This document shows positions 37,161-48,500 of a stretch of DNA of 64,000 bases, in pieces. Position numbers and translations under genes: made by a program. Each line of letters begins with the position of its first letter. The stretch's first letter is position 1. The notes beneath the pieces were generated by a model. That model was not told the DNA's origin. It saw only the letters and a list, made by a program, of their open reading frames with translations, and did not search any database. The stretch comes from JADKIH01 sp049363815 (GTDB taxonomy: Bacteria > Bacteroidota > Bacteroidia > AKYH767-A > 2013-40CM-41-45), in NCBI GenBank assembly GCA_049363815.1, contig JBMQEM010000071.1, positions 13,599 through 77,598 on the forward strand, written 5' to 3'.

Positions 37161-40100
37161 TTAGAATGTATCAAGATCGATTGGACGAATGACTCCGAAC
37201 CATTTGATAGTACGTTCACCTATTCCTTCTGCAGCAATGTGTACGATGTACATACCACTGGCAATAGGAACTCCTTTTGAATTCTTAAGATCCCAATCGA
37301 TCGATGAATCAAGATTGGTTTCAGGATAGGATGCTCCTGCACTATTGTTCTTTCCTACACTTCGGTTAAATTTACGAACCAGGGCACCGCCCGGAGTATA
37401 AATTGAAATCACACATTCAGCAGGAAGGTTAACGATCTTCACTCTGTTGTCGATCTGGTTCACCTCATAAGATGAATAAGCATAGTATGGATTCGGAACG
37501 ACATTGATCAGACCAAGTGCATTTGTTGCAACTTCTGTTTGCTGAACTTTCGGTTTCAGACTTTCAGTGCTGAAACGATAGAATGGGAAATTGTCATTGA
37601 TCGATCCACTCACACCGGAAACATACTGACGGTAAGGCTTAGCAACCCTTAAACGGATCTTCACTTGATTATCCAGAAGAGTCTGACCAGGAGTCAGCAT
37701 TGGAGTACCTACCCACATGCAATCTTTCCAGATCTTTTTAACAAGTTTTTTATTTGCAGTAGACGTTACATTTGGAAGATTCCAAAGTGCCGCACGGATA
37801 TGATTACACTGATCATAAGCCGGTCCCCAATATGAAGTATCACTTGGATAAATAGGACCTGTAATAAGATTCGCTGAAGACGCCGCTATTGTATCTGAAT
37901 ATGAACTCTTGTTACCAAATACATAGATGTAATGTTTACCACCGGCTTGCAAATTGAAGGTACCTGTATTATCGAAGTAACCAAGATTTGAATTCGGATT
38001 CCATTTCATATCTGCACCATTCTCAGAAGGGAAACGACTGTCTTCACCGAATGCAATATTCAAACGTTCTCCGGTTTCCAGATCAATAGCATATCCAGGG
38101 AAATAACTATAACCGGAGTCAGTGCTGCTGTAAGTACCATCTAAATTCATCGATGGATGTTTACGGATCAATCCGTGATACTGCCCGCCCTCAGTATTCA
38201 ATGAGTTAGACCCCATTTCAAATACTACACAACGGCTCCACTTTGATTTATCCGATGTAATTACAACATCGACATTCGACAAATATTGTAAATTATCATA
38301 TTTCGGTGCAGAAGGATTTCCGTATACAAGTGCAGAAGGAGCAGGTGTTACCCTGTCTTCAGCTGTTTTAGAATTTACTAAACGAAACGGAGCCCAGGAA
38401 CCACCCAAAGATTTTGAATAAAATTCATTAGGGTCAATTTCAGGTAAGTAATCCGGATCAACATCTTTCCCAGCCATTATCCAGTTAAACGGCTCAAAAT
38501 TGTTCACATCCTGAATACCACTCAACCAACGATTATTTGGATTCGCATAAACCAATGTTGCTTCAACAAAACCGTTTCCATCATTCTTTGCTTCACCGGT
38601 ATTTTTTACCTGGCTCATGCTAATGGAGAATCCTTGATTCGGGAATAACTGATCATAAGGGAACTCGAGTGATTTCAATGAAACCGTTTCTTCACCTGAC
38701 TGAACATTCTTCAGTATCCATCTTGCACTTGCAGTGATCTCGAGATTGTCTATCGGACCAGAAGTAGTAATTGGGCCGGACATCACGACCTGATAAGGGC
38801 CTGTTCCATTGATAGCAATGATTTTTGAATTCTGAGGGAAGAAATCATTGCCGGCGTTCAGGTATAAACCGATCTTAAGACCATCAACATTGCTAACACT
38901 ATCAATTACTGATGCATTCCCCTGGATATCGCCTGTGAAGACAACCTTTGTAATAGTATCTGTTAACCATAATTCAAAATCACCACCATCAATCGCAAAC
39001 GGATCATAAACACGAATGTCTACCGGACCATGTCCACCAACATATGTTGGAGTCTGAATTCTGTTATTTGATTGATTAAAGATAATTTCATCGATCTGGC
39101 TTTGTTTAATATCCAAAGTACCTCTTTCTGTTCCAGTAAGATGACCATTACCAAAACCGGTATAACGTGTGATCTCCGGTCCGTCACCGTATTCAGCAGC
39201 TAAAACGAGTCCGCCTTCTTCAGGTGTGGAAATGTGAGGAATACCTGTAAAGATCTCGATCTTTTCACCTCTTGCATTCTGACGACTCTGAACATATGGC
39301 TGACCATAAATTCCATTTAAATCCGGATCTAGTGGGTTTTGCACATCAGCTACAGGATCGAAAGCATATGCTACTGCATAGAAATAATATGTTTTATGAT
39401 TGACAAGACTTGGGTTACCGGTTGCAAATGCATCAGTTGTTACTTTGAATGAGTGACGTAAACCTTTATCTTCTCCGAATACTTCTTCAGTAGGCACAAA
39501 TGCACTGATGTTTCCATCGAATACTTTATTTACAATCTGTGCAATTCCGTTTTTAATATCACACTGGAAGATCAGACGAGCCTTGTCAGCATTCTTAAGG
39601 TCATTTACTGAAACCGAAGGGTCAATTACCTGGAAAACTTTGTAACCTTCAAAACGGAAGATCGCACTTGGTACTGCAGGAATATTGATATCCTTTTCTA
39701 TATAATCTTCTTTAAGGTTATTAGAACCTGGTAAATTACTGATCGATAAAATCAATTCCTTATCCATTTCACGGATCGTAATATCCGGAGCACTTGGACC
39801 GTTGATCACTTTGAAACAAGACTCGAATAAATTCTGTGCTTTTGCATCAGCAAGTTTCAAAAGACGAACTGAAGCATCTGGACCACCTGATGAAGTACGT
39901 GCCCATACAGCTCCCGTTGTAATGTAATTGACATTACCCGGTTTCAATGTGAAAGGTCCGGCTGACTGAAGGAAACGACGGTCATCCGGAGTATTTGGTG
40001 TACTGTTCGGACCATTTGGTGTTGTCTCAGTCCAGATAAACTGTGGAACTGAATCAGTACCTAACCAATAAGGATCAGAAGTACCCGGGAACATGAAGTC

Positions 40101-41351
40101 ACATGGAACTCCACCTGACTGATAACCATTTCCACCATATAACATTGGAGATCCATCTTTCCAGATTCCACGCAGGTAATCATAATATTGCTGAGCATTT
40201 TCAGGGTTACCGAAATTACTAAAGTCGTTATTGTAGTAAACGAATTTTGACATGATGATCTGTTCACCAACTTCATCGATGATACTGTCACGGTCATTGT
40301 CTTTTCCGTCACCGCTATCTGCTAATGGTCCTTCAAAGAAATCCACACCTATTGCCGGTGGGTTCGCTCCGTAACCTAGAGCTCCATCATCAACAGCATC
40401 ACCATTGTAACAGAATCCTAGACCTCTTTCAACATCACAACCAACATAATCATCAAGGTAATTTCCAAGATCCGGATCTACCCATGCACCAAAATAAGTT
40501 TCATTCAAATCAGTTGTCGCACGGTTGATGATCTTGTAACGATAGAAAGTCATGTTATTGATCTCATCTCCTGTATTGAAACCGAAAGCCTGAGCCTGGA
40601 TCTCAACACCTACAGGAAACTGGCTATTCGTTTCATTGTGGATGTTTCCAACATCATTGAATACCCACCAGATCGTCTGATCACCTTTCAATAAACTTTT
40701 ATCACAGTTGTCGAAGTTACCATCAATATTGTATTTCGGATAATCACCATTTTCATACAGATAAAGTCCATCCCCATCTGCATCATAAAAAGGTGCTAAT
40801 ACAAAATTCTGATTGAATCCATTACCCGGCCAGTCTTTTACGTTCTGAGGTACAGGATATGATAAGTTACCATTGATATGATACTCGAGATGAAAATTCT
40901 TTACTTCTGCGAATGTCAGATTCCAGTGTTTATCATATTTCAGACAGTTTTCAGGTGTTACAGAAATAGACGCACTGTCGATCGGACCCGGCCAGAAATC
41001 ACTTCCTGACTGACGGTAAGTCTGAGCAGCTACTTTCAGGTTTCCTGAACCTGCTTCAAGTCCACCGATCCAGATCGCTCCGGCAAATAATGAATGTTTT
41101 CCGGAACCTACCGGCACTTCATACAAAGCATTCCCTGTAAGGTCCCACCACATATCACCATTGATCCAGATTGGAGTCCGGACGTTGTTGATATTAAGAT
41201 CAGCCCGCGACTTGGATGGTTCACAACCGGCAAAGGTCTGATTACCTCCCGTTGGTCCGGAACTGCGCTGAGGTGAATTGACATTTTCTTTTGCGATAGC
41301 AATCCCTGAAATACTCAGGAACATGATCGCTGTATATATATATCTTTTCAT
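37161..41351 (-). CDS. 1396-residue exported protein of a TonB receptor/PorV-like operon
   Basis: A signal peptide (1-21) is followed by a large beta-rich region with many Asp/Asn turns, including a calcium-loop-like DADGDGLYLYENGDYP and GDGKDNDRDSIIDEVGEQ. The C-terminus (VVPNPYYAYSSYEV ... SGMYIVHIAAEGIGERTIKWFGVIRP) is a FlgD/sorting-domain-like beta sandwich with the VPNPY opening, which resembles a T9SS signal although it carries an extra tail, so type A assignment is not certain. No enzyme motif is recognised. It lies 22 bases after the TonB receptor and 39 before the PorV-like gene. It is probably displayed on the cell surface. Confidence 0.7.
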   Translation of the reverse strand: MKRYIYTAIMFLSISGIAIAKENVNSPQRSSGPTGGNQTFAGCEPSKSRADLNINNVRTPIWINGDMWWDLTGNALYEVPVGSGKHSLFAGAIWIGGLEAGSGNLKVAAQTYRQSGSDFWPGPIDSASISVTPENCLKYDKHWNLTFAEVKNFHLEYHINGNLSYPVPQNVKDWPGNGFNQNFVLAPFYDADGDGLYLYENGDYPKYNIDGNFDNCDKSLLKGDQTIWWVFNDVGNIHNETNSQFPVGVEIQAQAFGFNTGDEINNMTFYRYKIINRATTDLNETYFGAWVDPDLGNYLDDYVGCDVERGLGFCYNGDAVDDGALGYGANPPAIGVDFFEGPLADSGDGKDNDRDSIIDEVGEQIIMSKFVYYNNDFSNFGNPENAQQYYDYLRGIWKDGSPMLYGGNGYQSGGVPCDFMFPGTSDPYWLGTDSVPQFIWTETTPNGPNSTPNTPDDRRFLQSAGPFTLKPGNVNYITTGAVWARTSSGGPDASVRLLKLADAKAQNLFESCFKVINGPSAPDITIREMDKELILSISNLPGSNNLKEDYIEKDINIPAVPSAIFRFEGYKVFQVIDPSVSVNDLKNADKARLIFQCDIKNGIAQIVNKVFDGNISAFVPTEEVFGEDKGLRHSFKVTTDAFATGNPSLVNHKTYYFYAVAYAFDPVADVQNPLDPDLNGIYGQPYVQSRQNARGEKIEIFTGIPHISTPEEGGLVLAAEYGDGPEITRYTGFGNGHLTGTERGTLDIKQSQIDEIIFNQSNNRIQTPTYVGGHGPVDIRVYDPFAIDGGDFELWLTDTITKVVFTGDIQGNASVIDSVSNVDGLKIGLYLNAGNDFFPQNSKIIAINGTGPYQVVMSGPITTSGPIDNLEITASARWILKNVQSGEETVSLKSLEFPYDQLFPNQGFSISMSQVKNTGEAKNDGNGFVEATLVYANPNNRWLSGIQDVNNFEPFNWIMAGKDVDPDYLPEIDPNEFYSKSLGGSWAPFRLVNSKTAEDRVTPAPSALVYGNPSAPKYDNLQYLSNVDVVITSDKSKWSRCVVFEMGSNSLNTEGGQYHGLIRKHPSMNLDGTYSSTDSGYSYFPGYAIDLETGERLNIAFGEDSRFPSENGADMKWNPNSNLGYFDNTGTFNLQAGGKHYIYVFGNKSSYSDTIAASSANLITGPIYPSDTSYWGPAYDQCNHIRAALWNLPNVTSTANKKLVKKIWKDCMWVGTPMLTPGQTLLDNQVKIRLRVAKPYRQYVSGVSGSINDNFPFYRFSTESLKPKVQQTEVATNALGLINVVPNPYYAYSSYEVNQIDNRVKIVNLPAECVISIYTPGGALVRKFNRSVGKNNSAGASYPETNLDSSIDWDLKNSKGVPIASGMYIVHIAAEGIGERTIKWFGVIRPIDLDTF

Positions 41352-41373
41352 TTGTTAAGAGTGATTTGTCTGA

Positions 41374-44300
41374 TTAAAAATTAAACTGAACACCTAAATG
41401 GATCCGACGTGGCTGACTGTAATTGTTCGGATCATTTACTGCCAAACGATACAGGTCTATATATGCCTGAGGACTAACCTTTGATGCAATTGATGATTGT
41501 GCAGCAGGTGAAGTCACATAACCGTCGTCGCTTGGACTACCGGTTGCTGCGTATACTGAAGACACGTTTTGTGTATTCAATACATTTAACACCTGAAGAT
41601 ATACGTTAGCATATACTTCTTTGCGGGCATCACCATTTTTCTTCTTTCCAGTTTTGATCGAAAAGTTCTTATCGAGTTTTGCATCGATCTTGAACTGCCA
41701 AGGATAACGTGAACCATTGATCTGACCTGCGATCACTGAACGGCTGTTTGCTGTTGTAGTGAAATCCGCTGTAGGAGTGATGTTTGATTTACGTGTGTAT
41801 GGAGTACCTGAACCTGCACGGAATACTAAATTCAGACCTGCATCAGACAACACTTGCTTATTGAACCATACCGGTCCAGTGTAACTCTTTCCTGATCCAT
41901 AACGGAAATCAAAAGAGGTAACAAAAGTATGACGTTGATCAAAACTCAATGGCTTGATCTCACGAAGATTTGTCTGACCTGCCTGAGAAAGAATTCCTGA
42001 ACTTGAAGTTGCATCAGATCCTGTACCATCAGCGAATTGTAAAGTGTAACTTACATTCATACGGACATTACTTGTACGACGAAGATCATAAGAGAATGAA
42101 AGTCCTTTTACAGTTCCAAAGTCAATATTACCATAAGTTGTATATGCTCTTGGGAATGCATAATCCAGACTGATGATCTGAACCATGTCTCTTAATTCTT
42201 TGTAGAATGCAGCGATAGTGAATGCTGAACTTTTAGATATCTTCTGCTGGAATGAAATTTCATAATCAGTAGTTGTTTCCGGTTTAAGATCAGGATTACT
42301 GAAGTTTCCACCAATTCCTTGTGCCCAACCTAAATATGTGATCGGATTAAAGCGGATCAGATTCAGATTTTGAGGACGCTGAGTTAAGATATCATAATGA
42401 GCAGAGAAATAAGCTTCATCAGATATAGGGAATGAAAAGGCAACACGTGGCATAACATTCACCTGAGGTTCGTAATCCTTAAATGCATTCGTGTTGATGT
42501 TATTATTTACATAATCACTGTAGTTCGACAGATAAGGTTGGATACCACCACTTGTTTCCAATAATGGCTTAAGATCTGTAATTCCAACTCCTTCTGAATT
42601 GTACCATTGGTTGCCATCTCTGTAACCCACTACAGCTGTCGGATTCTCTGAATTATCTACATAAACAGCAAAATCATCTCCGATATTACCCGGACGAGTT
42701 CCGCCATAAGATCCTAATAGACTATTCACTTCTCCATCAGAAGCAGTCCTGATCTCGTATAATGAATTTGCATCTTTTAATACATATTGATTTGCATCAA
42801 AACGATCCACACGAACTCCGACATTGAAGATCACATCGTCAAAAGTAAAACGATCTGAAATATAACCTGCAATATAAGTCGGTCTGAATGCATCGATTCT
42901 TCTGATCTTATTATGAGTATCATCTTCGTCCGTATAGAAATTAGCCAGGTTCCATGAATTGGACTCATCTAATTCACCAATATAATTGTATCCGTAATAG
43001 TCAACAAATGAACCTCCGTTATTAAGTAATTCATCCGGAGTGAACATATCTAAACTAAATGAAGAAGGATCATAAGCATCGATCTGTATCGTGTCTCCAT
43101 AACCTACTCCCAGTACATCTCTTACATTTTCATAAAATCCTTTGATGACCGGAGAATTTGAATCCGAACTATCTACAAGATTCGGGAAGTATGCTCCCTG
43201 GGTATAATTAATAAGGGTCAGATATTGAGTTCCTGTATATAAAGTCTGGCTAACATATCCTGAATTAAGATCCGGACCTCTGAGATTCTGGTTGCTTAAC
43301 TGGCGCATTAAACCCCACAATGCATTCGGAGTAATGGTATAGCCTCTGTCAGTCCTCTGCTCATATTCAAGTCCAAGTACAATGTTGTGATTCTTGATAT
43401 CTACTGATCCGTTTGTACTTACACGGAACTGACTGTTATTATCAATACTGTATCCTGTACGTACACGACCTGGTGTAGACCAGATTCCATAAACGTTCAA
43501 ACCAGTCCGGTTATCACCATTTAACAAACCTCCTCCTGATTCTACCTGAACAAGATTTTCCTGATATCCTGCAGTACCAAATGGATCTGTCATTTCAAAA
43601 TACTGTGCAGTATAATTTGAAGTATATGGATTTTGTGTACCCGGTGTAAATTCAACAAGCGTATCGCGATTGATTGCCTGTCCTAAGATAAGACTATCTT
43701 CCCCTGAAACAGCAGTTTCAGTTCTTATAAGTCCATAACCGCCAAATACATTTGGTGCAGGTGCAGAACTTGTAACGAACTTCCCTACATAACCATAATC
43801 AAATACTTTGTCCTTGTGTTGTCTATTCTGTGTTACAGAATAGTTATTGGAATAATCAACTTGCACTGAATAAAAGGCATTCTTTAAAACAGAAGAAGAA
43901 CCTTCTTTAGAATCTGAATTGAATCTCTGCGTAAACTTTCCGAATACTCTCCAGTTTGTTTCAAGAGTCTGTGGATTCTGATCGTAATTCATCAATGCAT
44001 AATTGTCGATCCATATATTCTGATCAGTATGCTCTACCGAACCTCCGAAAGTCAATGTAGAATTTTTCGCCGGACGAAAATCCAGCTTAGCATTTAAACG
44101 CATTGCACTTGCAGATACATTTTCACGGTAAGCTTGTTTTGTAAGGTCAGAAATTGTGAAATAATGAGAACGATGAATGTAGTTATCACCTTGAGGTGCG
44201 CGAACCAATGGATGCAACCTGACATCATTCAGTAAATCATCATTTACTTTATAAACCGAAATTCCAGGAGGAGCAGGGTCTTTGTCATATTGATACTCAC

Positions 44301-45135
44301 CGGCTATAAAGAAACCTGCAATTGCCTGATCAGTTTTTTTAGTCGAATCTTTTGAAGAATACAAAGGACCGGAAATGTCAAAAGAAGCAAGGTTATATCC
44401 GAAATCATCTAGAAACTCAGAAGTCGCTAATTCAATTCCTCCGCTCCATTCTTTAGAAGGTCCACGAGTAGTTACGGAAATGATACCACCGGTTGCATCA
44501 CCGTATTGAGCAGGAACACCACCAGTAATTACGGTGATCTGTTCTGTTCCTTTTTGCGGCAGACCTACTCCACCACGAACTTTTATACCATCGACATAAT
44601 ATGCAGTACCATCAGAACGAGAACCACGGATATTCAAAGCGCCACCTTCATCTTTCTGGAACACGCCGGTTCCTGCAGAAGCAAGTGAATTCACATCACG
44701 TGTCGGAGCCTGCTGGATCTGTTCAATATCAATTGTAATGGATGTTGCAGGATTTCCTTTATCTATCAAAGGGACTTTGTATTCAGTGATCACAAAATCT
44801 TTCAGGTCAATCCCTTTACCGATCGTCATATTCACGAAAGAGATTTTATCTATTGAAACTGTAATCCCCGTTTGTCTTGCCGGCTGATATCCTATTGAAG
44901 TGACCTCAATATCATACTTACCGGGATTCAATGGCTTGATTACATAATTTCCGTCGATGTCTGTTATAGCTCCCTGAATAATCGAATTATTCATTTTTGC
45001 TGTAACACTGGCAAATGGTACTCCTTCTGAAGAACCACTTTCAGTAACCTTACCACGAATTTCACCAGTCTGTGCTGATGCAGTAAATCCTAGTAAAATC
45101 AGTACGACTAATGATAGGTATAACTTTCGTCCCAT
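41374..45135 (-). CDS. TonB-dependent receptor with N-terminal carboxypeptidase-regulatory-like domain
   Basis: 1253 residues. The signal peptide ends in ASAQ. A CarboxypepD_reg-like domain (about 24-105: GEIRGKVTESGSSEGVPFASV, GNYVIKPLNPGKYDIEVTSIGYQP) precedes a plug (DVNSLASAGTGVFQKDEGG, LNIRGSRSDGTAYYVDGIKVRGG, YGDATGGIISVTTRG) and a long barrel ending in PRRIHLGVQFNF. The length is about 1.5 times a normal receptor. No SusD-like lipoprotein is next to it, so it is not a classic SusCD pair. It heads an operon with the 1396-residue exported protein and a PorV-like protein. The substrate is unknown. Confidence 0.9.
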   Translation of the reverse strand: MGRKLYLSLVVLILLGFTASAQTGEIRGKVTESGSSEGVPFASVTAKMNNSIIQGAITDIDGNYVIKPLNPGKYDIEVTSIGYQPARQTGITVSIDKISFVNMTIGKGIDLKDFVITEYKVPLIDKGNPATSITIDIEQIQQAPTRDVNSLASAGTGVFQKDEGGALNIRGSRSDGTAYYVDGIKVRGGVGLPQKGTEQITVITGGVPAQYGDATGGIISVTTRGPSKEWSGGIELATSEFLDDFGYNLASFDISGPLYSSKDSTKKTDQAIAGFFIAGEYQYDKDPAPPGISVYKVNDDLLNDVRLHPLVRAPQGDNYIHRSHYFTISDLTKQAYRENVSASAMRLNAKLDFRPAKNSTLTFGGSVEHTDQNIWIDNYALMNYDQNPQTLETNWRVFGKFTQRFNSDSKEGSSSVLKNAFYSVQVDYSNNYSVTQNRQHKDKVFDYGYVGKFVTSSAPAPNVFGGYGLIRTETAVSGEDSLILGQAINRDTLVEFTPGTQNPYTSNYTAQYFEMTDPFGTAGYQENLVQVESGGGLLNGDNRTGLNVYGIWSTPGRVRTGYSIDNNSQFRVSTNGSVDIKNHNIVLGLEYEQRTDRGYTITPNALWGLMRQLSNQNLRGPDLNSGYVSQTLYTGTQYLTLINYTQGAYFPNLVDSSDSNSPVIKGFYENVRDVLGVGYGDTIQIDAYDPSSFSLDMFTPDELLNNGGSFVDYYGYNYIGELDESNSWNLANFYTDEDDTHNKIRRIDAFRPTYIAGYISDRFTFDDVIFNVGVRVDRFDANQYVLKDANSLYEIRTASDGEVNSLLGSYGGTRPGNIGDDFAVYVDNSENPTAVVGYRDGNQWYNSEGVGITDLKPLLETSGGIQPYLSNYSDYVNNNINTNAFKDYEPQVNVMPRVAFSFPISDEAYFSAHYDILTQRPQNLNLIRFNPITYLGWAQGIGGNFSNPDLKPETTTDYEISFQQKISKSSAFTIAAFYKELRDMVQIISLDYAFPRAYTTYGNIDFGTVKGLSFSYDLRRTSNVRMNVSYTLQFADGTGSDATSSSGILSQAGQTNLREIKPLSFDQRHTFVTSFDFRYGSGKSYTGPVWFNKQVLSDAGLNLVFRAGSGTPYTRKSNITPTADFTTTANSRSVIAGQINGSRYPWQFKIDAKLDKNFSIKTGKKKNGDARKEVYANVYLQVLNVLNTQNVSSVYAATGSPSDDGYVTSPAAQSSIASKVSPQAYIDLYRLAVNDPNNYSQPRRIHLGVQFNF

Positions 45136-45178
45136 AGTCTATGTTTGAATTTTGTTAATTTTTCGTTAATGTGGGTGG

Positions 45179-45209
45179 TAAAAGTATAAATTGAATACTT
45201 AAAACCAAA
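45179..45209 (-). promoter_or_regulatory. Promoter of the TonB receptor operon
   Basis: On the minus strand: TTTG (45206-45209), exactly 19 bases, then TACTTTTA (45179-45186), seven of eight with TAnnTTTG. The start codon is about 45 bases further on. Confidence 0.6.
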
Positions 45210-45504
45210 ACTAATTTGCTAACGTCTAACACTCTGAACAGCAGGATTTTCATAGACCTTTCAGCGGTCCCACTAAATTGTAACTGTTAAAATGTCTTGA
45301 CTTTTCGCAATTTGGTCGCAATTTATTCATTTAATCATCACAACCAAATTTATCAAGTCCCCTTTTCTTATTTGCCCGAAATATCAAGACTTTTCTTAAA
45401 TTGTGTGTCATCTGCTTGTCACCATCTAATTTTTACATGAAGGTGTAGGTTCTCCACAGAAAACCTGAGTTATTAACAATTCTGGCGTTGCTGACTAAAT
45501 AAGT

Positions 45505-45512
45505 TATTTTTG
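45505..45512 (+). promoter_or_regulatory. -7 element of the smc promoter
   Basis: TATTTTTG matches TAnnTTTG perfectly, 30 bases before the smc ATG. The -33 element is unclear; a TTG at 45488-45490 is a few bases too close. Confidence 0.45.
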
Positions 45513-45541
45513 CGCGTCATTGAAAGGATAAATTATTTTTT

Positions 45542-48500
45542 ATGCGCTTAACCAGTTTAGAAATTAAAGGCTTTAAAAGCTTCGGAGACAAAGTTACGAT
45601 ACACTTTGACAAAGGTGTTACGTCTATTGTCGGCCCAAATGGTAGTGGAAAATCGAATGTTGTTGATTCGATCCGGTGGGTTTTGGGTGAACAAAAAACC
45701 CGTATGCTTCGCTCGGAGAAAATGGAAAACATCATTTTCAACGGAAATAAAAACCGTAAACCCGCAAGTCTTGCCGAGGTTTCTTTGTCGTTTGAAAACA
45801 CAAAGAACATACTTCCTACCGAATACAGTACGGTAACAATTACCCGTCGTCTTTACAGAACGGGTGAAAGTGAATACCTGCTCAATAATGTAACCTGTCG
45901 GTTAAAAGACATTACGGACCTTTTCCTGGATACCGGTATCGGTTCCGATAGTTATGCCATCATCGAATTGAAGATGGTCGACGAGATCCTCAATGATAAA
46001 CACAATGCGATCAAAAATCTTCTTGAAGAAGCAGCCGGTATCTCTAAATACAAGATCCGGAAAAAACAAACCCTGCAGAAATTAGAAGATACTGATAACG
46101 ACCTTAAGCGCGTTGATGATCTTTTATTCGAGATCGAGAGAAACATGAAACAACTCGAATCTCAGGCTAAGAAAACAGAACGTTACTACAAACTGAAAGG
46201 ACTTTATAAAGAACTTTCAACTGAGCTGGCATTATTTACAATCTCAGGTAGCAAACAAACATTCGACGATCTTCTTGCACAGGAAACAAAACAACAGGAA
46301 GACAAGATCGCTTACGACACTCAATTAGATACAAACGAAGCTGAACTTCAGCATGTGAAACTGGTTGCACTTGATCGTGAGAAAGAATTATCAGAATCAC
46401 AAAAAGTATTGAATGATAAGATCTCTTTCATCAGACAATATGAAAATGACAAGAAGGTAAGTAATGAAAAACTTACACATCTTAAAGATAAAGAAGCTTC
46501 GCTGTCCAATCAGCTGTCTAATGATAAAGCAAATTTAATTGCAACACAGGATCAGCTAAAACAGATCGAAGAAGACCGTTTCAATGAAGAAGCAGCTCTT
46601 GAGCAATTACAAAATCAGCTTACGGAATTAAAAGCTGCTCTTGACATTACGCGCAGTGGTCATGATCAGATGAAAAGCGATATTCATCGCATGACTTCTG
46701 AAGCACAAGGCATCCAGGTCTCAATGCATGAGTCTGAAAAAAGCCTTGCTATTACCCAGACGAAAAAAGATTCACTGCAAAAAGAGATCGACAGACTTTC
46801 TTCTGACACGACAGAAAAACAAACTGAACACGACGAACTTCACACAAAGGCTGAAGCTTCCCGGACACTGAAAGAAGAAAAAGAAAAAGCACTCAATAGT
46901 TTACTTGAAGGCGAAGAAAATCTTGCACATGATATTATCCGCCTTGATGAAGAACTGAAGAAATATACTGAAGAGGTAATTTCTGAAGGACGGAAGCTGG
47001 ATGCAAAACAAAATGAGTTCAATCTTACCAAGAGCTTACTGGAGAATTTAGAAGGATACCCTGAATCATTAAGGTATCTGCGTAAAAACTCTTCATTCAC
47101 AAATCGCGCTCCGCTTTTTTCTGAGATCCTGAACTGCCAGGCTGAATATAAATCAGCGATCGAGAACTATCTTGATCCTTACATGAACTACTTCGTTATT
47201 GAAAATATCGAAGAAGCAAGTAAGGCTGTAAATCTCCTGAGCGAAGCATCAAAAGGTCGTGCGAATTTCTTTATCCTGAAAAACTTTGAGGGAACTCCTG
47301 TAACCAATTCTGATTCTATCCAGGATTGCATTCCTGCATTAAGCATTATTGATGTCGAAGAGAAATACCAGGACCTTTGTAATTACTTATTGCGAAATGT
47401 ATATGTAGTTACGGAAAATCAGGAAAACACACCATTCCTTCAGCAGGATAATACAGGCATGTCTTTCATTTCCAAAAATGGAAAATTCTGCCGGACACGT
47501 CATGCATTATCAGGCGGATCGGTTGGTCTGTTCGATGGAAAGCGAATCGGTCGTGCTAAGCATCTTGAAAATCTTTCTAAAGAGATCACAACCCTTTCAG
47601 GAGAACTTGAAAAGACGAAAACCAGCCGCGATGAAGTTCAGTCGAAACTTCAGCATTCAAAGCAAACCAAAGAAAGACTTACGTCTGAAAAAAATCGCCT
47701 GAATCAGGAAGTAAATAAAGCGACACACGAATTTTCTTCATTAAAGAATAAAGCAGAACATTTATTTACATCCGTAGAGAACAATAAAAAAATAGTTGAA
47801 GGCCTGTATATGCAATTGCATGCAATTGATGATACACTTCAGCAAAACAACTTAAGTTTCCAGGAGCATTTACTGCAATTACGCCTGCAGCATGATGATA
47901 TTTCGGGGCAGCTGACCAACCTACAGGCAGAATTCAATACGCTGACTGAAACAATGAATGGTCAGAGTACAGGCTATAATCAGCATCACATTGTTGTGAT
48001 CCAGCAGCAAAATAAGATCGCAAATATTATCCGTGATCATGCCTACAAAACCGGACTTCAGGAGACGTTAAATAAAAACATTATTACGAATACGGAAGAA
48101 GTTGAAAATGTACAAATGCGGATCAAAGAACTGCTTGATACATCTACCGATTTCGATTCACAGTTGATAGGCCTTTATGAAGAAAAAGAAGTCCTTGACC
48201 AGTCTGTTGCTGCAATAGAAGCTGAATACTTCAAATCACGTGGAGCAATTGATGAACTTGAAACTAAGATCAGGAATATCCGTCACCAGAGAGAGCAATG
48301 TGACCAGCTTGGCACTGCCATCAAAGACAAGACGATGGAACTGAAGATCTCATTGAACTCATTGAAAGAAAGGTTAAGTGTTGAATTCAACATCGACATC
48401 AATGAGATCATTGACAAAGATCCGAATCCGGAGTACAACGAAGAAGAATTGCGCGAAAAAGTAAACAAGCAAAAAGGGCAACTCGACAACTATGGACCGA

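Larger units (their letters stand above)
45136..45541. other. Divergent intergenic region, 406 bases
   Basis: Separates the TonB receptor operon from smc. It carries the promoters at 45179-45209 (minus) and 45505-45512 (plus). I see no gene or RNA element in the middle. Confidence 0.6.

Noticed and set aside
41374..45135. SusC/SusD glycan uptake pair
   Set aside because: The receptor has a SusC-like N-terminal domain, but there is no SusD-like lipoprotein and the neighbour is a much larger exported protein with no SusD helices.
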